Positions 34,285-42,962 of a stretch of 64,000 nucleotides of DNA are shown here, in pieces. Under the pieces are notes generated by a model. That model had not been told where the DNA came from. It made no database searches and saw nothing but the letters and a program-made list of their open reading frames with translations. Source of the stretch: Jezberella montanilacus (lineage in GTDB: Bacteria; Pseudomonadota; Gammaproteobacteria; Burkholderiales; Burkholderiaceae_B). The stretch is from positions 112,610 through 176,609 of the forward strand of contig NZ_PVTV01000017.1 in NCBI RefSeq assembly GCF_003003055.1. The letters run 5' to 3'. The translations under genes and the position numbers were made by a program. Position 1 is the first letter of the stretch. Every line of letters begins with the position of its first letter.

Positions 34285-35226
34285 ATGCAATCCGGATCAT
34301 ATTTAACGGCCGCTTTTTACAAATTTGTTGAACTGACCGACTACGCCGAACGTCGTGAGCCGCTGCTTCTGCTGTGCAACAAGTTAGGCATTCGTGGATT
34401 GATTCTTCTTGCTCGAGAGGGCATCAACAGTACCATTGCAGGAGAACCAGATGCGGTGAGGTTGCTTCTGGCTCACTTGCGGGCAGATCCTTTGCTTGCA
34501 GACCTTCAGCACAAAGAGTCCTGGGCAAACAAGGCGCCGTTTCGACGCATGAAAGTGAAGTTAAAAAAAGAAATCGTCACACTTGGCGTCGCAGGAGTCA
34601 GTCCGACTAAGATGGTGGGTCAGTACGTTAAGCCACAGGACTGGAATGCCCTCATCAGCGACCCGAACGTTCTGGTAATTGATACACGCAACGATTATGA
34701 GGTTGAGCTCGGTAGTTTCAAAGGGGCGATTAATCCTAATATCGAAACATTTTCAGCCTTACCCGGTTGGCTCGACAGCACAACGCTGCTGAACAATCGG
34801 TCCAAAAAGACGACAAAAGTCGCTATGTTTTGCACAGGCGGTATCCGATGCGAGAAATCGACCGCGCTGCTCAAAGAGAAGGGCTATGAACAGGTCTACC
34901 ACCTTGAAGGCGGCATTCTAAAATATCTTGAGCACATCACCCCTGAACAGAGCCTTTGGGAAGGGGCCTGTTTCGTGTTCGATGAAAGAGTTTCAGTTGA
35001 GCACGGCTTAAAACTTGGGCCGCATCAACTGTGCCGCTGCTGTCGGCAACCAGTTTCCGAGATTGCCGCGGCGTCACCAAAGTTTGAGTTGGGGGTCAGC
35101 TGCCCCCGTTGTTTTGAGAAAACAACCGACGAACAGAAACAAAGCGCCCGTGAACGACAGCGTCAATGTGAGTTGGCGGAGCAAAGACAGGAAACACATG
35201 TTGGTCAGTCGACGACCTTAAGCTGA
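34285..35226 (+). CDS. trhO: tRNA uridine(34) hydroxylase TrhO (rhodanese-domain)
   Basis: A 313-residue TrhO (YceA) enzyme. It catalyses oxygen-dependent hydroxylation of U34 in tRNAs, the first step to 5-methoxy- or 5-carboxymethoxyuridine. The N-terminal domain starts SYLTAAFYKFVELTDYAE; the rhodanese domain carries the catalytic Cys in FCTGGIRCEKST; and the C-terminal zinc-like part has CRCCRQP and CPRCFEK cysteines. Length matches the family. It lies 16 bases after the aldolase gene and 58 bases before the LOG gene, probably in one transcript. Confidence 0.94.
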   Translation: MQSGSYLTAAFYKFVELTDYAERREPLLLLCNKLGIRGLILLAREGINSTIAGEPDAVRLLLAHLRADPLLADLQHKESWANKAPFRRMKVKLKKEIVTLGVAGVSPTKMVGQYVKPQDWNALISDPNVLVIDTRNDYEVELGSFKGAINPNIETFSALPGWLDSTTLLNNRSKKTTKVAMFCTGGIRCEKSTALLKEKGYEQVYHLEGGILKYLEHITPEQSLWEGACFVFDERVSVEHGLKLGPHQLCRCCRQPVSEIAAASPKFELGVSCPRCFEKTTDEQKQSARERQRQCELAEQRQETHVGQSTTLS

Positions 35227-35284
35227 ATTTTGTTCCCCATCTCAGGTTTACCTGCAATTAGGACTTTCCGTCAGGATTTAAATA

Positions 35285-36166
35285 ATGACACCGAATCTGT
35301 TGGCCGACAACGCCATTTCGATTGCTGATTTTCTGCAGCATGCCGGATCTGAACCGACCGATGATCAAAACAATGCCTATCGGTTTGCTTTCTTGGATCA
35401 AGAGTTCCTGACCAGCCCCGAAACCAGAGGCATACGGTTCCAGTTAGAGCTGCTTAAACCAGAGGTTGCCATGAAGAGTCTTGGCGTTGATCATACGATT
35501 ACTGTATTTGGCTCAGCCAGATGCGTCAGCAAAGAGGCGGCCGAGCAAGCGAGCACGCTTGCCGTGACTGACGAAGAAATTCAGAAAAGTAATATAGATT
35601 TAACGCATAGCAAGAATTACGAAGCCGCCCGATCGTTTGGGCGCTTAGTGGCCCGCTACAATCTCGCTCAAAGCCAAAACAATCAGAAATTACGTATTTG
35701 TACTGGCGGTGGCCCCGGCATCATGGAAGCCGCCACTCGCGGCGCCAGCGAGATGGGTGATTTGACGGTCGGTCTGAACATATCTTTGCCGAGAGAACAG
35801 ACCCATAATCCCTACATCACACCAGAGCTTTGCTTTCGGTTTCATTATTTCGCGCTAAGAAAAATGCATTTTCTTCTGCGGGCGAGGGCGATCGTTGCCT
35901 TTGCTGGTGGCTTCGGGACGATGGATGAACTGTTTGAGGTGCTTACCCTTATCCAAACTCGCAAAATTCATGCGTTTCCTGTCGTTTTAGTGAACAAGGC
36001 TTTCTGGTCGTCAGTCATCAATTTTCAAGGTTTTGTTGAAAATGGGCTAATCGACAAGACGGATCTCGCGTTGTTCCATCTGGTTGATACGCCTGAAGAA
36101 GCCTGGAAGGTGATCTACGACTGGTACGACTTAGGCAATAAAACAATTGAAAAGCGTCGAGATTAA
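35285..36166 (+). CDS. LOG family protein (TIGR00730-related)
   Basis: A 293-residue Rossmann-like nucleotide phosphoribohydrolase of the LOG family. Motifs are FGSARC, RICTGGGPGIMEAATRGA and FAGGFGTMDELFEVLTLIQTRK, the LOG signature PGGxGTxxE with Ala in place of Pro. It is longer than typical LOG proteins (about 190 residues) by an N-terminal 70-residue extension, as in some proteobacterial versions. Family members hydrolyse nucleoside 5'-monophosphates, in plants releasing cytokinin. In bacteria a role in nucleotide salvage is likely. Confidence 0.9.
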   Translation: MTPNLLADNAISIADFLQHAGSEPTDDQNNAYRFAFLDQEFLTSPETRGIRFQLELLKPEVAMKSLGVDHTITVFGSARCVSKEAAEQASTLAVTDEEIQKSNIDLTHSKNYEAARSFGRLVARYNLAQSQNNQKLRICTGGGPGIMEAATRGASEMGDLTVGLNISLPREQTHNPYITPELCFRFHYFALRKMHFLLRARAIVAFAGGFGTMDELFEVLTLIQTRKIHAFPVVLVNKAFWSSVINFQGFVENGLIDKTDLALFHLVDTPEEAWKVIYDWYDLGNKTIEKRRD

Positions 36167-36186
36167 TGGCTTTTTCTGGTTGTTAG

Positions 36187-36207
36187 GCAATTTTGTCGAC
36201 AAATTGC
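36187..36207. promoter_or_regulatory. Near-palindrome upstream of 457-residue gene
   Basis: GCAATTT (36187-36193) and AAATTGC (36201-36207) flank TGTCGAC; the core TTGTCGACAA is a perfect 10-base palindrome. It lies 20 bases after the LOG stop and about 130 bases before the next gene. No U-tract follows, so an operator is as likely as a terminator. Confidence 0.4.
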
Positions 36208-36339
36208 ATCTCGCTTGGCTCGGGTCCTGAGTAGTGCGATAATTCAAAGTAGCATTGACAGCACGCCTTTGAGTGACACACCTAAAAGCATATTTACCGT
36301 TGTCTCCCATTCACACTAATCAGGGCTTTTTATCCTTTC

Positions 36340-37713
36340 ATGGCACAGACTCTCGATTTATTGAAAATCGCTCAAGATGAGCAACATGGCGACCTATTCA
36401 AGACCTTGGATGGTATTTACAAACGCTCGGCTATTAAGCCCACTGGTTGCCCTGACGCGATCATCTGGGAAGGCGGCAGCACTGCTGGCGGTGTAAAACC
36501 AGTTGCTCACGCATTTACCGACATGTTCGCCCTCAACGGCACACTCATGGCCTTGGATGTTCTTGGTCTGCCATTTTTGGGCGTCCCAATGATGGCCCAG
36601 TTCAGGCACGACACCAACTTGGTGTCCCTCGAATGGTTCGGCAAACTGGATTTCATTGCGCTGAAATGGTCTACCGCAGGTGACTTCCTCGTTAATCAAG
36701 ACGGTAAAAAAGTCGTTGTCGCCGGAAAATCCGCCAATGCTCCTTTGCGCACCGCAGCCGGCGTTTATTGCAACGTTCGCCCCTATGGCGGTGTAACGAG
36801 CATCCGCTTCATGCCAGGCCTGCCATACTCGCAGGACAAAAAGAAATTCAAAATCGATCCTGAGACCGGCAATATCCACTCAGAGATGAACACCCCCGGT
36901 ATTCGTATGGCCTATGCAGCGCGTTTGTTCCTGCAAATGGTTCACGAGACAGGTCATATCGGTCGCGTTGCGACAAAGCCTACCCAAGCGCAAGAAGATG
37001 CTGTGAACGCTGGCATTATGCGTTGGTTATTACAAGGCACTAAGTTTGAGCTCAAGCGTAAGTACGCAGTTGATGCCTACGAAGAACATCGCGCAAACGT
37101 CGACGCAATCGTTGCCTTGTTGCCCAAAGACTTCAAAGATGGCATGGAAAACTGGGGCGGTGAGATTTACGAACACATCTCTGACACCAATTTCGGCCTC
37201 TTATTGCACGACATGATCCGTCAGCGTCCTTGCATCGTCTATGCAACTGACCTGGACGGTGACCGCTTGACCGACTTGATGGCCGACGCAGCTGACGTTC
37301 TGCGTGACTGGGGCCAGATTGTTTTGGACAAAGTCGGTGCGGGTGTGGATATGAAAAAGCTCTGGGTTGACATGGGTTTCACCATGACTAACGGTAAAGA
37401 CATGACCAGTATCATGTACCGGGTTCACGGAGCCCCTATTTACGAACAGACTCTCGGCTCAGCCGACACCATGCTTCTACGCTTGTTGGCAGGTGATGAG
37501 ACTGAGGGCGGTACCAAGTCTCCTTACGATCCACGCATTCACTTTGTTTTGATCAACGAAGCCTACAAGGCAGCAAATCCTGGCAATGAGAAATTAGCCA
37601 AATGGTTGGATGATCAATTGGCTACTTTTGACAAAGTCTATGCTGGCAAACGCCCACGTTACCTTGACGGCTACAAAGCTCTGAAAGAAGCAATCACACC
37701 CTGGGGTGCTTGA
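36340..37713 (+). CDS. Conserved-looking hypothetical protein, 457 residues
   Basis: I do not recognise this protein. It is a soluble 457-residue polypeptide with no signal peptide and no membrane segment. It contains WEGGSTAGGVKPVAHAFTDM near residue 44, HETGHIGRV near residue 202, YATDLDGDRLTDLMADAADVL near residue 300, and TLGSADTMLLRLLAGDETEGG near 370. The HETGH stretch recalls a zinc-protease HExxH but lacks the Glu-x-x-His spacing (HETGH does fit H-E-x-x-H), so a metal site is possible. Even codon use and the strong terminator that follows suggest good expression as a single-gene unit. It has a 173-base leader region with a palindrome. Confidence 0.85.
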   Translation: MAQTLDLLKIAQDEQHGDLFKTLDGIYKRSAIKPTGCPDAIIWEGGSTAGGVKPVAHAFTDMFALNGTLMALDVLGLPFLGVPMMAQFRHDTNLVSLEWFGKLDFIALKWSTAGDFLVNQDGKKVVVAGKSANAPLRTAAGVYCNVRPYGGVTSIRFMPGLPYSQDKKKFKIDPETGNIHSEMNTPGIRMAYAARLFLQMVHETGHIGRVATKPTQAQEDAVNAGIMRWLLQGTKFELKRKYAVDAYEEHRANVDAIVALLPKDFKDGMENWGGEIYEHISDTNFGLLLHDMIRQRPCIVYATDLDGDRLTDLMADAADVLRDWGQIVLDKVGAGVDMKKLWVDMGFTMTNGKDMTSIMYRVHGAPIYEQTLGSADTMLLRLLAGDETEGGTKSPYDPRIHFVLINEAYKAANPGNEKLAKWLDDQLATFDKVYAGKRPRYLDGYKALKEAITPWGA

Positions 37714-37730
37714 TTTACTTAGTTTTGACT

Positions 37731-37758
37731 AAAAAACCTCGGTTCGCCGAGGTTTTTT
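37731..37758 (+). terminator. Strong intrinsic terminator
   Basis: AAAAAACCTCGG (37731-37742), loop TTCG, then CCGAGGTTTTTT (37747-37758): a 12-base perfect stem with a stable UUCG tetraloop and a T-run, 18 bases after the 457-residue gene. It can work in both directions. Confidence 0.95.
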
Positions 37759-37819
37759 GTCATTTCAGAGCTAAATAAGCGTCTTTGAGCTGCCCCAGTT
37801 GATCAGGACTTAAGAAATA

Positions 37820-37847
37820 TTGACAAACACCGTTAGAGAGTTATAGT
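37820..37847 (+). promoter_or_regulatory. Sigma-70 promoter for small gene at 37869
   Basis: TTGACA (37820-37825), a 16-base spacer and TATAGT (37842-37847) lie just before the gene at 37869. CTTAAGAAATA occurs at 37809-37819 and again at 37848-37858, flanking the promoter as an 11-base direct repeat that could bind a regulator. An AGGAG ribosome site follows. Confidence 0.7.
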
Positions 37848-37868
37848 CTTAAGAAATAGGAGTGCGTC

Positions 37869-38171
37869 ATGAATATCAGTTCAGCGTCGTCTTATTATTC
37901 GCCCAGCCCTTGGCAGGCTTTTGATCCCACGAAAGCCCAGCTCAAGTCGACATTAGATGCCTGTATCGCGTGTGCTTCCTCCAAAACATCTTCAGGCCAA
38001 CAGAAAATCAACAACCTTGAAGTGCAGCTGAATGCACCAATTCAAGTGAATAGTGCAAGCGATACCTACCTGTATAGCAACCGGGCTCTTGATCCAGTTG
38101 CGGTAACCAACGCTCAAAACACAGCACTCGGTTTAAATGCAGCAGGCAGCTTGATTAACGTGTACGCTTAA
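37869..38171 (+). CDS. Hypothetical small protein, 100 residues
   Basis: A 100-residue protein of unknown family with good promoter and ribosome signals (AGGAG before ATG 37869). It is rich in Ser, Ala, Asn and Gln, has no signal peptide or membrane segment, and contains one CIAC pair (about residues 32-35). It ends AAGSLINVYA, close to the end of the next small protein (GPGSIVNTFA), and both begin with a short N-terminal Asn/Ser/Tyr/Pro-rich segment. The two are probably distant paralogues. The composition is reminiscent of secreted filament or chaperone-exported proteins, but this is not shown. Confidence 0.75.
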   Translation: MNISSASSYYSPSPWQAFDPTKAQLKSTLDACIACASSKTSSGQQKINNLEVQLNAPIQVNSASDTYLYSNRALDPVAVTNAQNTALGLNAAGSLINVYA

Positions 38172-38253
38172 TGGAAGTAAGCAGTTAGTCGATTCAAGAA
38201 GTCCAGAAATCTACCGTTAAATGATTATCTAGTTAATTTTTAAGGAGAATATC

Positions 38254-38592
38254 GTGACTATTAATCCCGTATCTTATACTCCGCCTGATCCGATCTTACT
38301 TGCTGAAGGAAAGTCTGCTGAAGCCTCGATTCCAGGTGTCAAAACATCTGTTGATACCTATATTGCCAGTCCTTCGACTGTCACGACCTTGGATCCACAG
38401 ATCACAAAAGCCCTTGAGAATCAGTTGCATCCAGAAACGACTGGGATTGTTGATGCTCACAGCAACACCGTGTTTTACACGACTAATGCCGCCAGCGCGG
38501 AAGCAAATGTCGCAGAAGCAAACGCGCCGGTTGAACCAAAAACACCCGCTGAGCCAACCGGACCAGGCAGCATAGTCAACACCTTTGCCTGA
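38254..38592 (+). CDS. Hypothetical small protein, 112 residues
   Basis: A 112-residue acidic protein of unknown family. GTG 38254 is preceded by a perfect TAAGGAG ribosome site. The middle has TSVDTYIASPSTVTTLDPQ and the end an Ala/Glu/Pro-rich linker (ANAPVEPKTPAEPTG) before GPGSIVNTFA, matching the C-terminal decapeptide of the preceding gene. It has no signal peptide, cysteine or membrane helix. It lies 82 bases after that gene, with no terminator between, so the two are probably one unit. It is convergent with a Bug receptor gene. Confidence 0.75.
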   Translation: MTINPVSYTPPDPILLAEGKSAEASIPGVKTSVDTYIASPSTVTTLDPQITKALENQLHPETTGIVDAHSNTVFYTTNAASAEANVAEANAPVEPKTPAEPTGPGSIVNTFA

Positions 38593-38606
38593 TCGCTTGC
38601 ACTCAG

Positions 38607-38629
38607 GTTTACGGGACACCCGCGTAAAC
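38607..38629. terminator. Hairpin between convergent genes
   Basis: GTTTACGGG and CCCGCGTAAAC form a stem with one bulged base and a 3-base loop (38607-38629), 15 bases after the small gene's stop. There is no T-run, so termination is only possible. Confidence 0.45.
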
Positions 38630-38661
38630 TGCCGGACTGATAGAGAGTGAGATTTCGGCTA

Positions 38662-39648
38662 CTAGTCAGCTTGAGCACCAGAGTCTTTGACAATTTTTGA
38701 CCATTTCGCTATCTCAGTCACCACGAACCGATTAAACCCTTCGGTCGACATTGGGGTGATGATCACACCCTGAGCAAGCAGTCGTGTTTGTACATCTGGA
38801 TCATTAAGAATAGTGTTGGTCACGTCGTGCAACTTTGCCACGATTGGTTCAGGCATACCTGCGGGCCCGGTTAACCCCCACCATGGACGTAGGTCAAACC
38901 CCTGCACAGTGTCCCCGATTGGCGGTACCTCTGGAGCTATCGGGCTGCGTACTGACGTGGCAACACCTAATGCTCTCAATTGCCCGCTCTTGACGTGAGG
39001 GTAAATGACAGGCACGTGATAGAAAGTCATTGCCACTTCACCAGCAAGCAAATCGCTAAATCCTTGCGTGATATTTTTGTAGGGCACGTGCTGAATGTCA
39101 ATACCGGCCATTGTTTTAAGCAATTCGCCAGCCATATGCGGTGACGTACCCGAACCGTTGGATATGTAGCTCAATTTGCCGGGATTGGCTTTGGCGTAGG
39201 CGATCAATTCACTCATATTATGGACAGGGTACTTTGGGTTAATGACGAGCATATTCGGTGCCGCCACCATCAAGGCTATATGAGTGAAGTCTTTAACCGG
39301 ATCAAACGAAACGTTTTTATAAAGTGTTGGATTGGTTGCATGTGTCGCGCTAGTCGAGAAAGTAATTGTGTACCCATCAGGCGCAGCTCGAGCCGTCATT
39401 TCAGATGCAATATTTCCACCAGCACCTGGTTTGTTATCAACCGTTACAGTCTGACCCAGGGCCTCGCTCAGCTTTAATGCATAAATGCGCGCGATCACAT
39501 CGGTAGTAGAACCCGCAGAGTAGGGCACAATAAAGCGGATCCCATGATTGGGATAGTCACCGGTTTGAGCGCTGGCCACCGATCCGTAGATTACTGCACT
39601 AACCGCGAGTGCAAGACGAAGCGTTAATACTTTCGGTAAATTACCCAT
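38662..39648 (-). CDS. Bug family periplasmic tripartite tricarboxylate receptor (TctC)
   Basis: A 328-residue Bug receptor. The signal peptide covers about residues 1-27 and is cut after VASAQ. The mature part starts YPNHGIRFIVPYSAGSTTDVIA, where PYSAGSTTD replaces the common PFPPGGxxD, then VDNKPGAGGNIASE, the second hallmark. It is a single-gene unit between the small-protein pair and the Tad operon, with no transport membrane genes beside it. It probably binds a carboxylate; the ligand is unknown. Confidence 0.94.
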   Translation of the reverse strand: MGNLPKVLTLRLALAVSAVIYGSVASAQTGDYPNHGIRFIVPYSAGSTTDVIARIYALKLSEALGQTVTVDNKPGAGGNIASEMTARAAPDGYTITFSTSATHATNPTLYKNVSFDPVKDFTHIALMVAAPNMLVINPKYPVHNMSELIAYAKANPGKLSYISNGSGTSPHMAGELLKTMAGIDIQHVPYKNITQGFSDLLAGEVAMTFYHVPVIYPHVKSGQLRALGVATSVRSPIAPEVPPIGDTVQGFDLRPWWGLTGPAGMPEPIVAKLHDVTNTILNDPDVQTRLLAQGVIITPMSTEGFNRFVVTEIAKWSKIVKDSGAQAD

Positions 39649-39814
39649 GATTCCTCTTGTCTCATTTTTATAGTTGGCCTCAGCCCAGCCGTGCCATTTG
39701 TTCGATAACTATATAACCAATAAGCTGAGACGTCGAGACACTTCGTATAACTTCGAATTGAGCCAATTTAGGGAGCCATTCATAATTTGAGGCTAATTAA
39801 TTTTTGGAGGCTTT

Positions 39815-40129
39815 ATGGCTCACTTTGCAATCACAAACGGTTCCATTCATCGTGCAAGAAAAAATCAGCCTCGGGTCATGCAACTGGGTCAGGGCATGAC
39901 CGAATACATCATCATTGTCGCGCTTATTTCCATTGCAGCGATCGCTGCTTACCAGTACTTCGGTCAGGTTATTCGTTCTCAAACGGCAGCCATGGCAAAA
40001 GAGCTGGCGGGCGATGACGGGACCACACAAAACCGATCAGCAAAAGCAGCAGCTGACGGTGCTGCCAAACAAACTGGCAAAAAGACCTTGAACACATTCA
40101 CGGGTAACGGTGCCACCTCCACTCGTTGA
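39815..40129 (+). CDS. Flp/class IVb-type prepilin, Tad pilus
   Basis: A 104-residue prepilin-like protein. A basic 25-residue leader ends LG, followed by QGMTEYIIIVALISIAAIAAY, so cleavage after Gly places Glu at +5 followed by Tyr, as in Flp pilins. The tail after the helix is longer (about 50 residues, Lys/Ala/Thr/Gly-rich) than in the shortest Flp pilins. GGAGG lies five bases before ATG 39815. It is the first gene of the Tad operon and probably the main pilin. Confidence 0.88.
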   Translation: MAHFAITNGSIHRARKNQPRVMQLGQGMTEYIIIVALISIAAIAAYQYFGQVIRSQTAAMAKELAGDDGTTQNRSAKAAADGAAKQTGKKTLNTFTGNGATSTR

Positions 40130-41492
40130 ACCATCACAATTGAACTCGATTAGGCGACCTGAAGGTAAGTGCTCCGGGCAAGCCTTTGTTGTAGCGTTGC
40201 TTTTCCTGGCGATCGGTTCGCTTCTGTGCCTCACTAGTTATTCAATTGGTCAACTCATGTTTGCTAAGCTTCATTTATCTCAATCTGCCGATGCAGCCGC
40301 CTATGCTGCGGCCGTCTTTCAAGCACGCTCTCTAAACGCGCACGCCTACCTCAATCGATCACAATTGGCTCATCAAGTTGCCATGGCACATTGGGTCACG
40401 TTAGGATCTGCTGTTAAGTTCATGGGCACGCAAGCTAGCCGCTCAATGCAACGTAATCCGCCTCCCTGGTTAATCGGTACACTTTTTGGTGCGCAATATG
40501 CCGGATCTTATGTAAGTGCACAAAAGATGATTTCGCCTGAAAGTATTGTGCAGACGATTCAAAAACATCATGACAGCCACAATCGGCAAATTCATCAAGA
40601 CATTGCCCGATCGCGAAGCACGCTTATCAATGTTGTCACCCAGGCTCGGCTCGACGTGATCGACGATATTCTGGCGCGCAATTTGTCAGCTGGTCACAAC
40701 AGCTTAAAGGGAACAACACTGGCCAATATTGGCGTCTCTTATGAGCTTGTGCTGGATGAGTTTCAGAACCGTGTGCAGGTCAGTTCAACGCAGCATCCTG
40801 AATGGCGCGAATTCCTGGAGACTGTAACGGGTATGTACGGTTACCTTAAGCCCCGCAACGTTACCAAAATCAACTGGTGGTGGCCCAACCTCCAGTGCCC
40901 GATTTTTCGCCCTAAATTACGCCGCCGAGGTAATACTAGCCTGGATAAACATGGCCGTTGGCAATCAAGCGACAACCTGTCGTACCACGCCATCAAATTT
41001 AATCGTTTAATCGGTTGTTACGAGAGAGAGTACCCAATGGGCTGGGGTCTCGCGCAAGAGATCCAGTCCGATAGGCCAGCGATTCAAAACCAGTCTGCGC
41101 CCTGGGATTTCTCAAAGATGCCTTTTTGGCGTTGGTTTAAGTCAGTCGTTCAACTCGATGGGGTCTCGTGGTTCAGTAGCAAAAACTCTCTCGCTGATGC
41201 CTGGGCACAGCAAACGAGCCAGCGTTTTAGATCAGGTGGTTTTGCTCAATTTTCTCACTTAAATAGGACTGACAGACGCTCTTTCACATTTCAACTGGTC
41301 GTGAAACAAAAAGGTTTTTCTGTGCTGGGCATCCCATTTGAGTTGGTCGTACGCTCAAAAGCAGAAGCGTATTTTGAGCCACCCAGACTCAGCGCAGTCA
41401 CTGAGTATCAAGACTCTCCCCATCTGTACTACGCATTCTGGCATGCAAAGCTTTCACCGCAGGACGAGTCGCTCTTGAATGCGCGCCCGTGA
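40110..41492 (+). CDS. TadG/TadE-like pilus assembly protein
   Basis: A 460-residue protein with one N-terminal membrane helix: GQAFVVALLFLAIGSLLC (about residues 22-40) followed by SADAAAYAAAVFQARSLNAHAYLNR, as in Tad pilus TadG-like proteins and pseudopilins. The large remainder is periplasmic and of unknown fold. GTG 40110 is used because no ATG fits; the gene overlaps the pilin by 20 bases. It probably is a pseudopilin or an assembly accessory. Confidence 0.8.
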   Translation: MPPPLVEPSQLNSIRRPEGKCSGQAFVVALLFLAIGSLLCLTSYSIGQLMFAKLHLSQSADAAAYAAAVFQARSLNAHAYLNRSQLAHQVAMAHWVTLGSAVKFMGTQASRSMQRNPPPWLIGTLFGAQYAGSYVSAQKMISPESIVQTIQKHHDSHNRQIHQDIARSRSTLINVVTQARLDVIDDILARNLSAGHNSLKGTTLANIGVSYELVLDEFQNRVQVSSTQHPEWREFLETVTGMYGYLKPRNVTKINWWWPNLQCPIFRPKLRRRGNTSLDKHGRWQSSDNLSYHAIKFNRLIGCYEREYPMGWGLAQEIQSDRPAIQNQSAPWDFSKMPFWRWFKSVVQLDGVSWFSSKNSLADAWAQQTSQRFRSGGFAQFSHLNRTDRRSFTFQLVVKQKGFSVLGIPFELVVRSKAEAYFEPPRLSAVTEYQDSPHLYYAFWHAKLSPQDESLLNARP

Positions 41493-42084
41493 TGCAGAAA
41501 GTAATCGCGATGGCCTTGCTCAATCAGGCCAGGCCTTGACTGAATCACTCTTAGCCGTAACCGCGTTAATTTCATTCATTTTGTGCCTAACCGAAATCAA
41601 TCGTATTCAAACGCTCATCTTTCAGTCGCAATCAACCAGCCATTACCAGGCATTTTCCATGACAAAAATGAGACCACCGCCCACGTTGCTTGCGCCAGCT
41701 CATGTTGACTCAAAAGGATATACAAACATATCGACCAAAATAAGCATGATTGATAGGGGCGCATCGACCGGAACCGGAACTTTCGAGGATGTCATCGCAA
41801 CATCCACCGCGGCGACACAGTTACTAACTCTAGTCATTAACAAAACTTCGTACACAATCCGTTCTGACAGTCATGCATCGAGCGAACGGCACATGCACCA
41901 GCGGCTAGAAAAGGATCAGAAAATTTGGGGCAAAGTAAGTAGTCAGGCTCAGCAGGACTTTCAAAAATTTGCCCAGCAACTTGGCACACTGGATACGCCG
42001 TGGATGCGTGCTCAACCTAGCTCTGATTGGTTAGATCGTTGGGGCCAAGTCGTCCCGCTCATCGCCCGACAAATCGGCAGGTGA
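41479..42084 (+). CDS. TadE-like pseudopilin
   Basis: A 201-residue protein with SGQALTESLLAVTALISFILCL (about residues 16-37): a prepilin-peptidase-like site followed by a hydrophobic helix with Glu, which suggests a TadE-like pseudopilin. The rest is hydrophilic and extracytoplasmic. It overlaps the upstream gene by 14 bases and is followed by cpaB. It may prime or cap the pilus. Confidence 0.78.
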   Translation: MRARDAESNRDGLAQSGQALTESLLAVTALISFILCLTEINRIQTLIFQSQSTSHYQAFSMTKMRPPPTLLAPAHVDSKGYTNISTKISMIDRGASTGTGTFEDVIATSTAATQLLTLVINKTSYTIRSDSHASSERHMHQRLEKDQKIWGKVSSQAQQDFQKFAQQLGTLDTPWMRAQPSSDWLDRWGQVVPLIARQIGR

Positions 42085-42092
42085 CACAGTCT

Positions 42093-42962
42093 ATGCAGAT
42101 GGATTTAGTCAAGCGGCCCCGAGGCTTGTTGCTACTGTCGCTCTCGTTGGGCCTGATGGCTGCATGGTCTGTACACCTGTACATTTCGAGAACCGAGCGA
42201 GCGATTCAGGACAAATTCAGTTTAGATTACATGCCTCGAATTGTTAGCGCAAGAACCCTTAAGCACGGGACACAGCTAACACACGATGATCTCGCGATCC
42301 AAGATTTCCCACAAAAATGGCTGATCGATCACAGCTACGGGACGGATCAACTTGACGAAGTTTTGGGTAGCTATCTGAGAACAGATCTATCGATTGGTCA
42401 ATTGATTTTGAGCAGTCATCTCTCCGAGATCGATACGCAGCCCTTGAATTCCAAGCTTAAGGTTGGCATGCGTGCCGTATCTATCCCAATTGAAACAGGT
42501 GACTCATCAATCGATATGATTTCGATCGGTGACGAGGTGGATCTATTTGTAACGTTTGATCATGCAGGGCGCCGAACAACCTCTATGTTGTTGCGTTCAG
42601 TCTCTGTTTTAGCTGCGCCAACAAGCAATACTTCACCTGGTCACGCGAAGCAAACAACCCAGAACGCCCACGGTGTCCTGACCGTAGAGGTCTCTCAGGA
42701 TGATGCCCAAAAACTCGTTACAGCAAAGCAGGGTGGTGTGATTTCAGCGGTCGTTCGTTCAGCGAGAACGTCGACTCGCGATCAAGACAACGATACCCGT
42801 CTATTACCGCCTCAGGATTTACCTTCCTTACTTGGTTTGGTTTCCAATACGCCAGGAAACGAGCTGCCGGAGATCATATACGGTGATCGCCTTGGGATAG
42901 ATATCCAAAGCCCAAGCGATTCGGCCCGCAACTCGACGTTTGAGTCATCAACGCATGAGTAA
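42093..42962 (+). CDS. cpaB: Flp pilus assembly protein CpaB/RcpC
   Basis: A 289-residue CpaB. After an N-terminal membrane helix (LLLLSLSLGLMAAWSVHLYI), a SAF-type domain follows with IVSARTLKHGTQLTHDDLAIQDFP, then SYLRTDLSIGQLI and the RcpC core MRAVSIPIETGDSSIDMISIGDEVDLF. ATG 42093 is favoured by AGGTGA eight bases upstream; the frame is open further upstream inside the previous gene. CpaB acts at the outer-membrane secretin with CpaC. Confidence 0.9.
   Translation: MQMDLVKRPRGLLLLSLSLGLMAAWSVHLYISRTERAIQDKFSLDYMPRIVSARTLKHGTQLTHDDLAIQDFPQKWLIDHSYGTDQLDEVLGSYLRTDLSIGQLILSSHLSEIDTQPLNSKLKVGMRAVSIPIETGDSSIDMISIGDEVDLFVTFDHAGRRTTSMLLRSVSVLAAPTSNTSPGHAKQTTQNAHGVLTVEVSQDDAQKLVTAKQGGVISAVVRSARTSTRDQDNDTRLLPPQDLPSLLGLVSNTPGNELPEIIYGDRLGIDIQSPSDSARNSTFESSTHE

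Noticed and set aside
36394..36879. 161-residue minus-strand ORF inside the 457-residue gene
   Set aside because: The sense frame has cleaner codon use, a leader and a terminator; the antisense protein has no recognisable feature.
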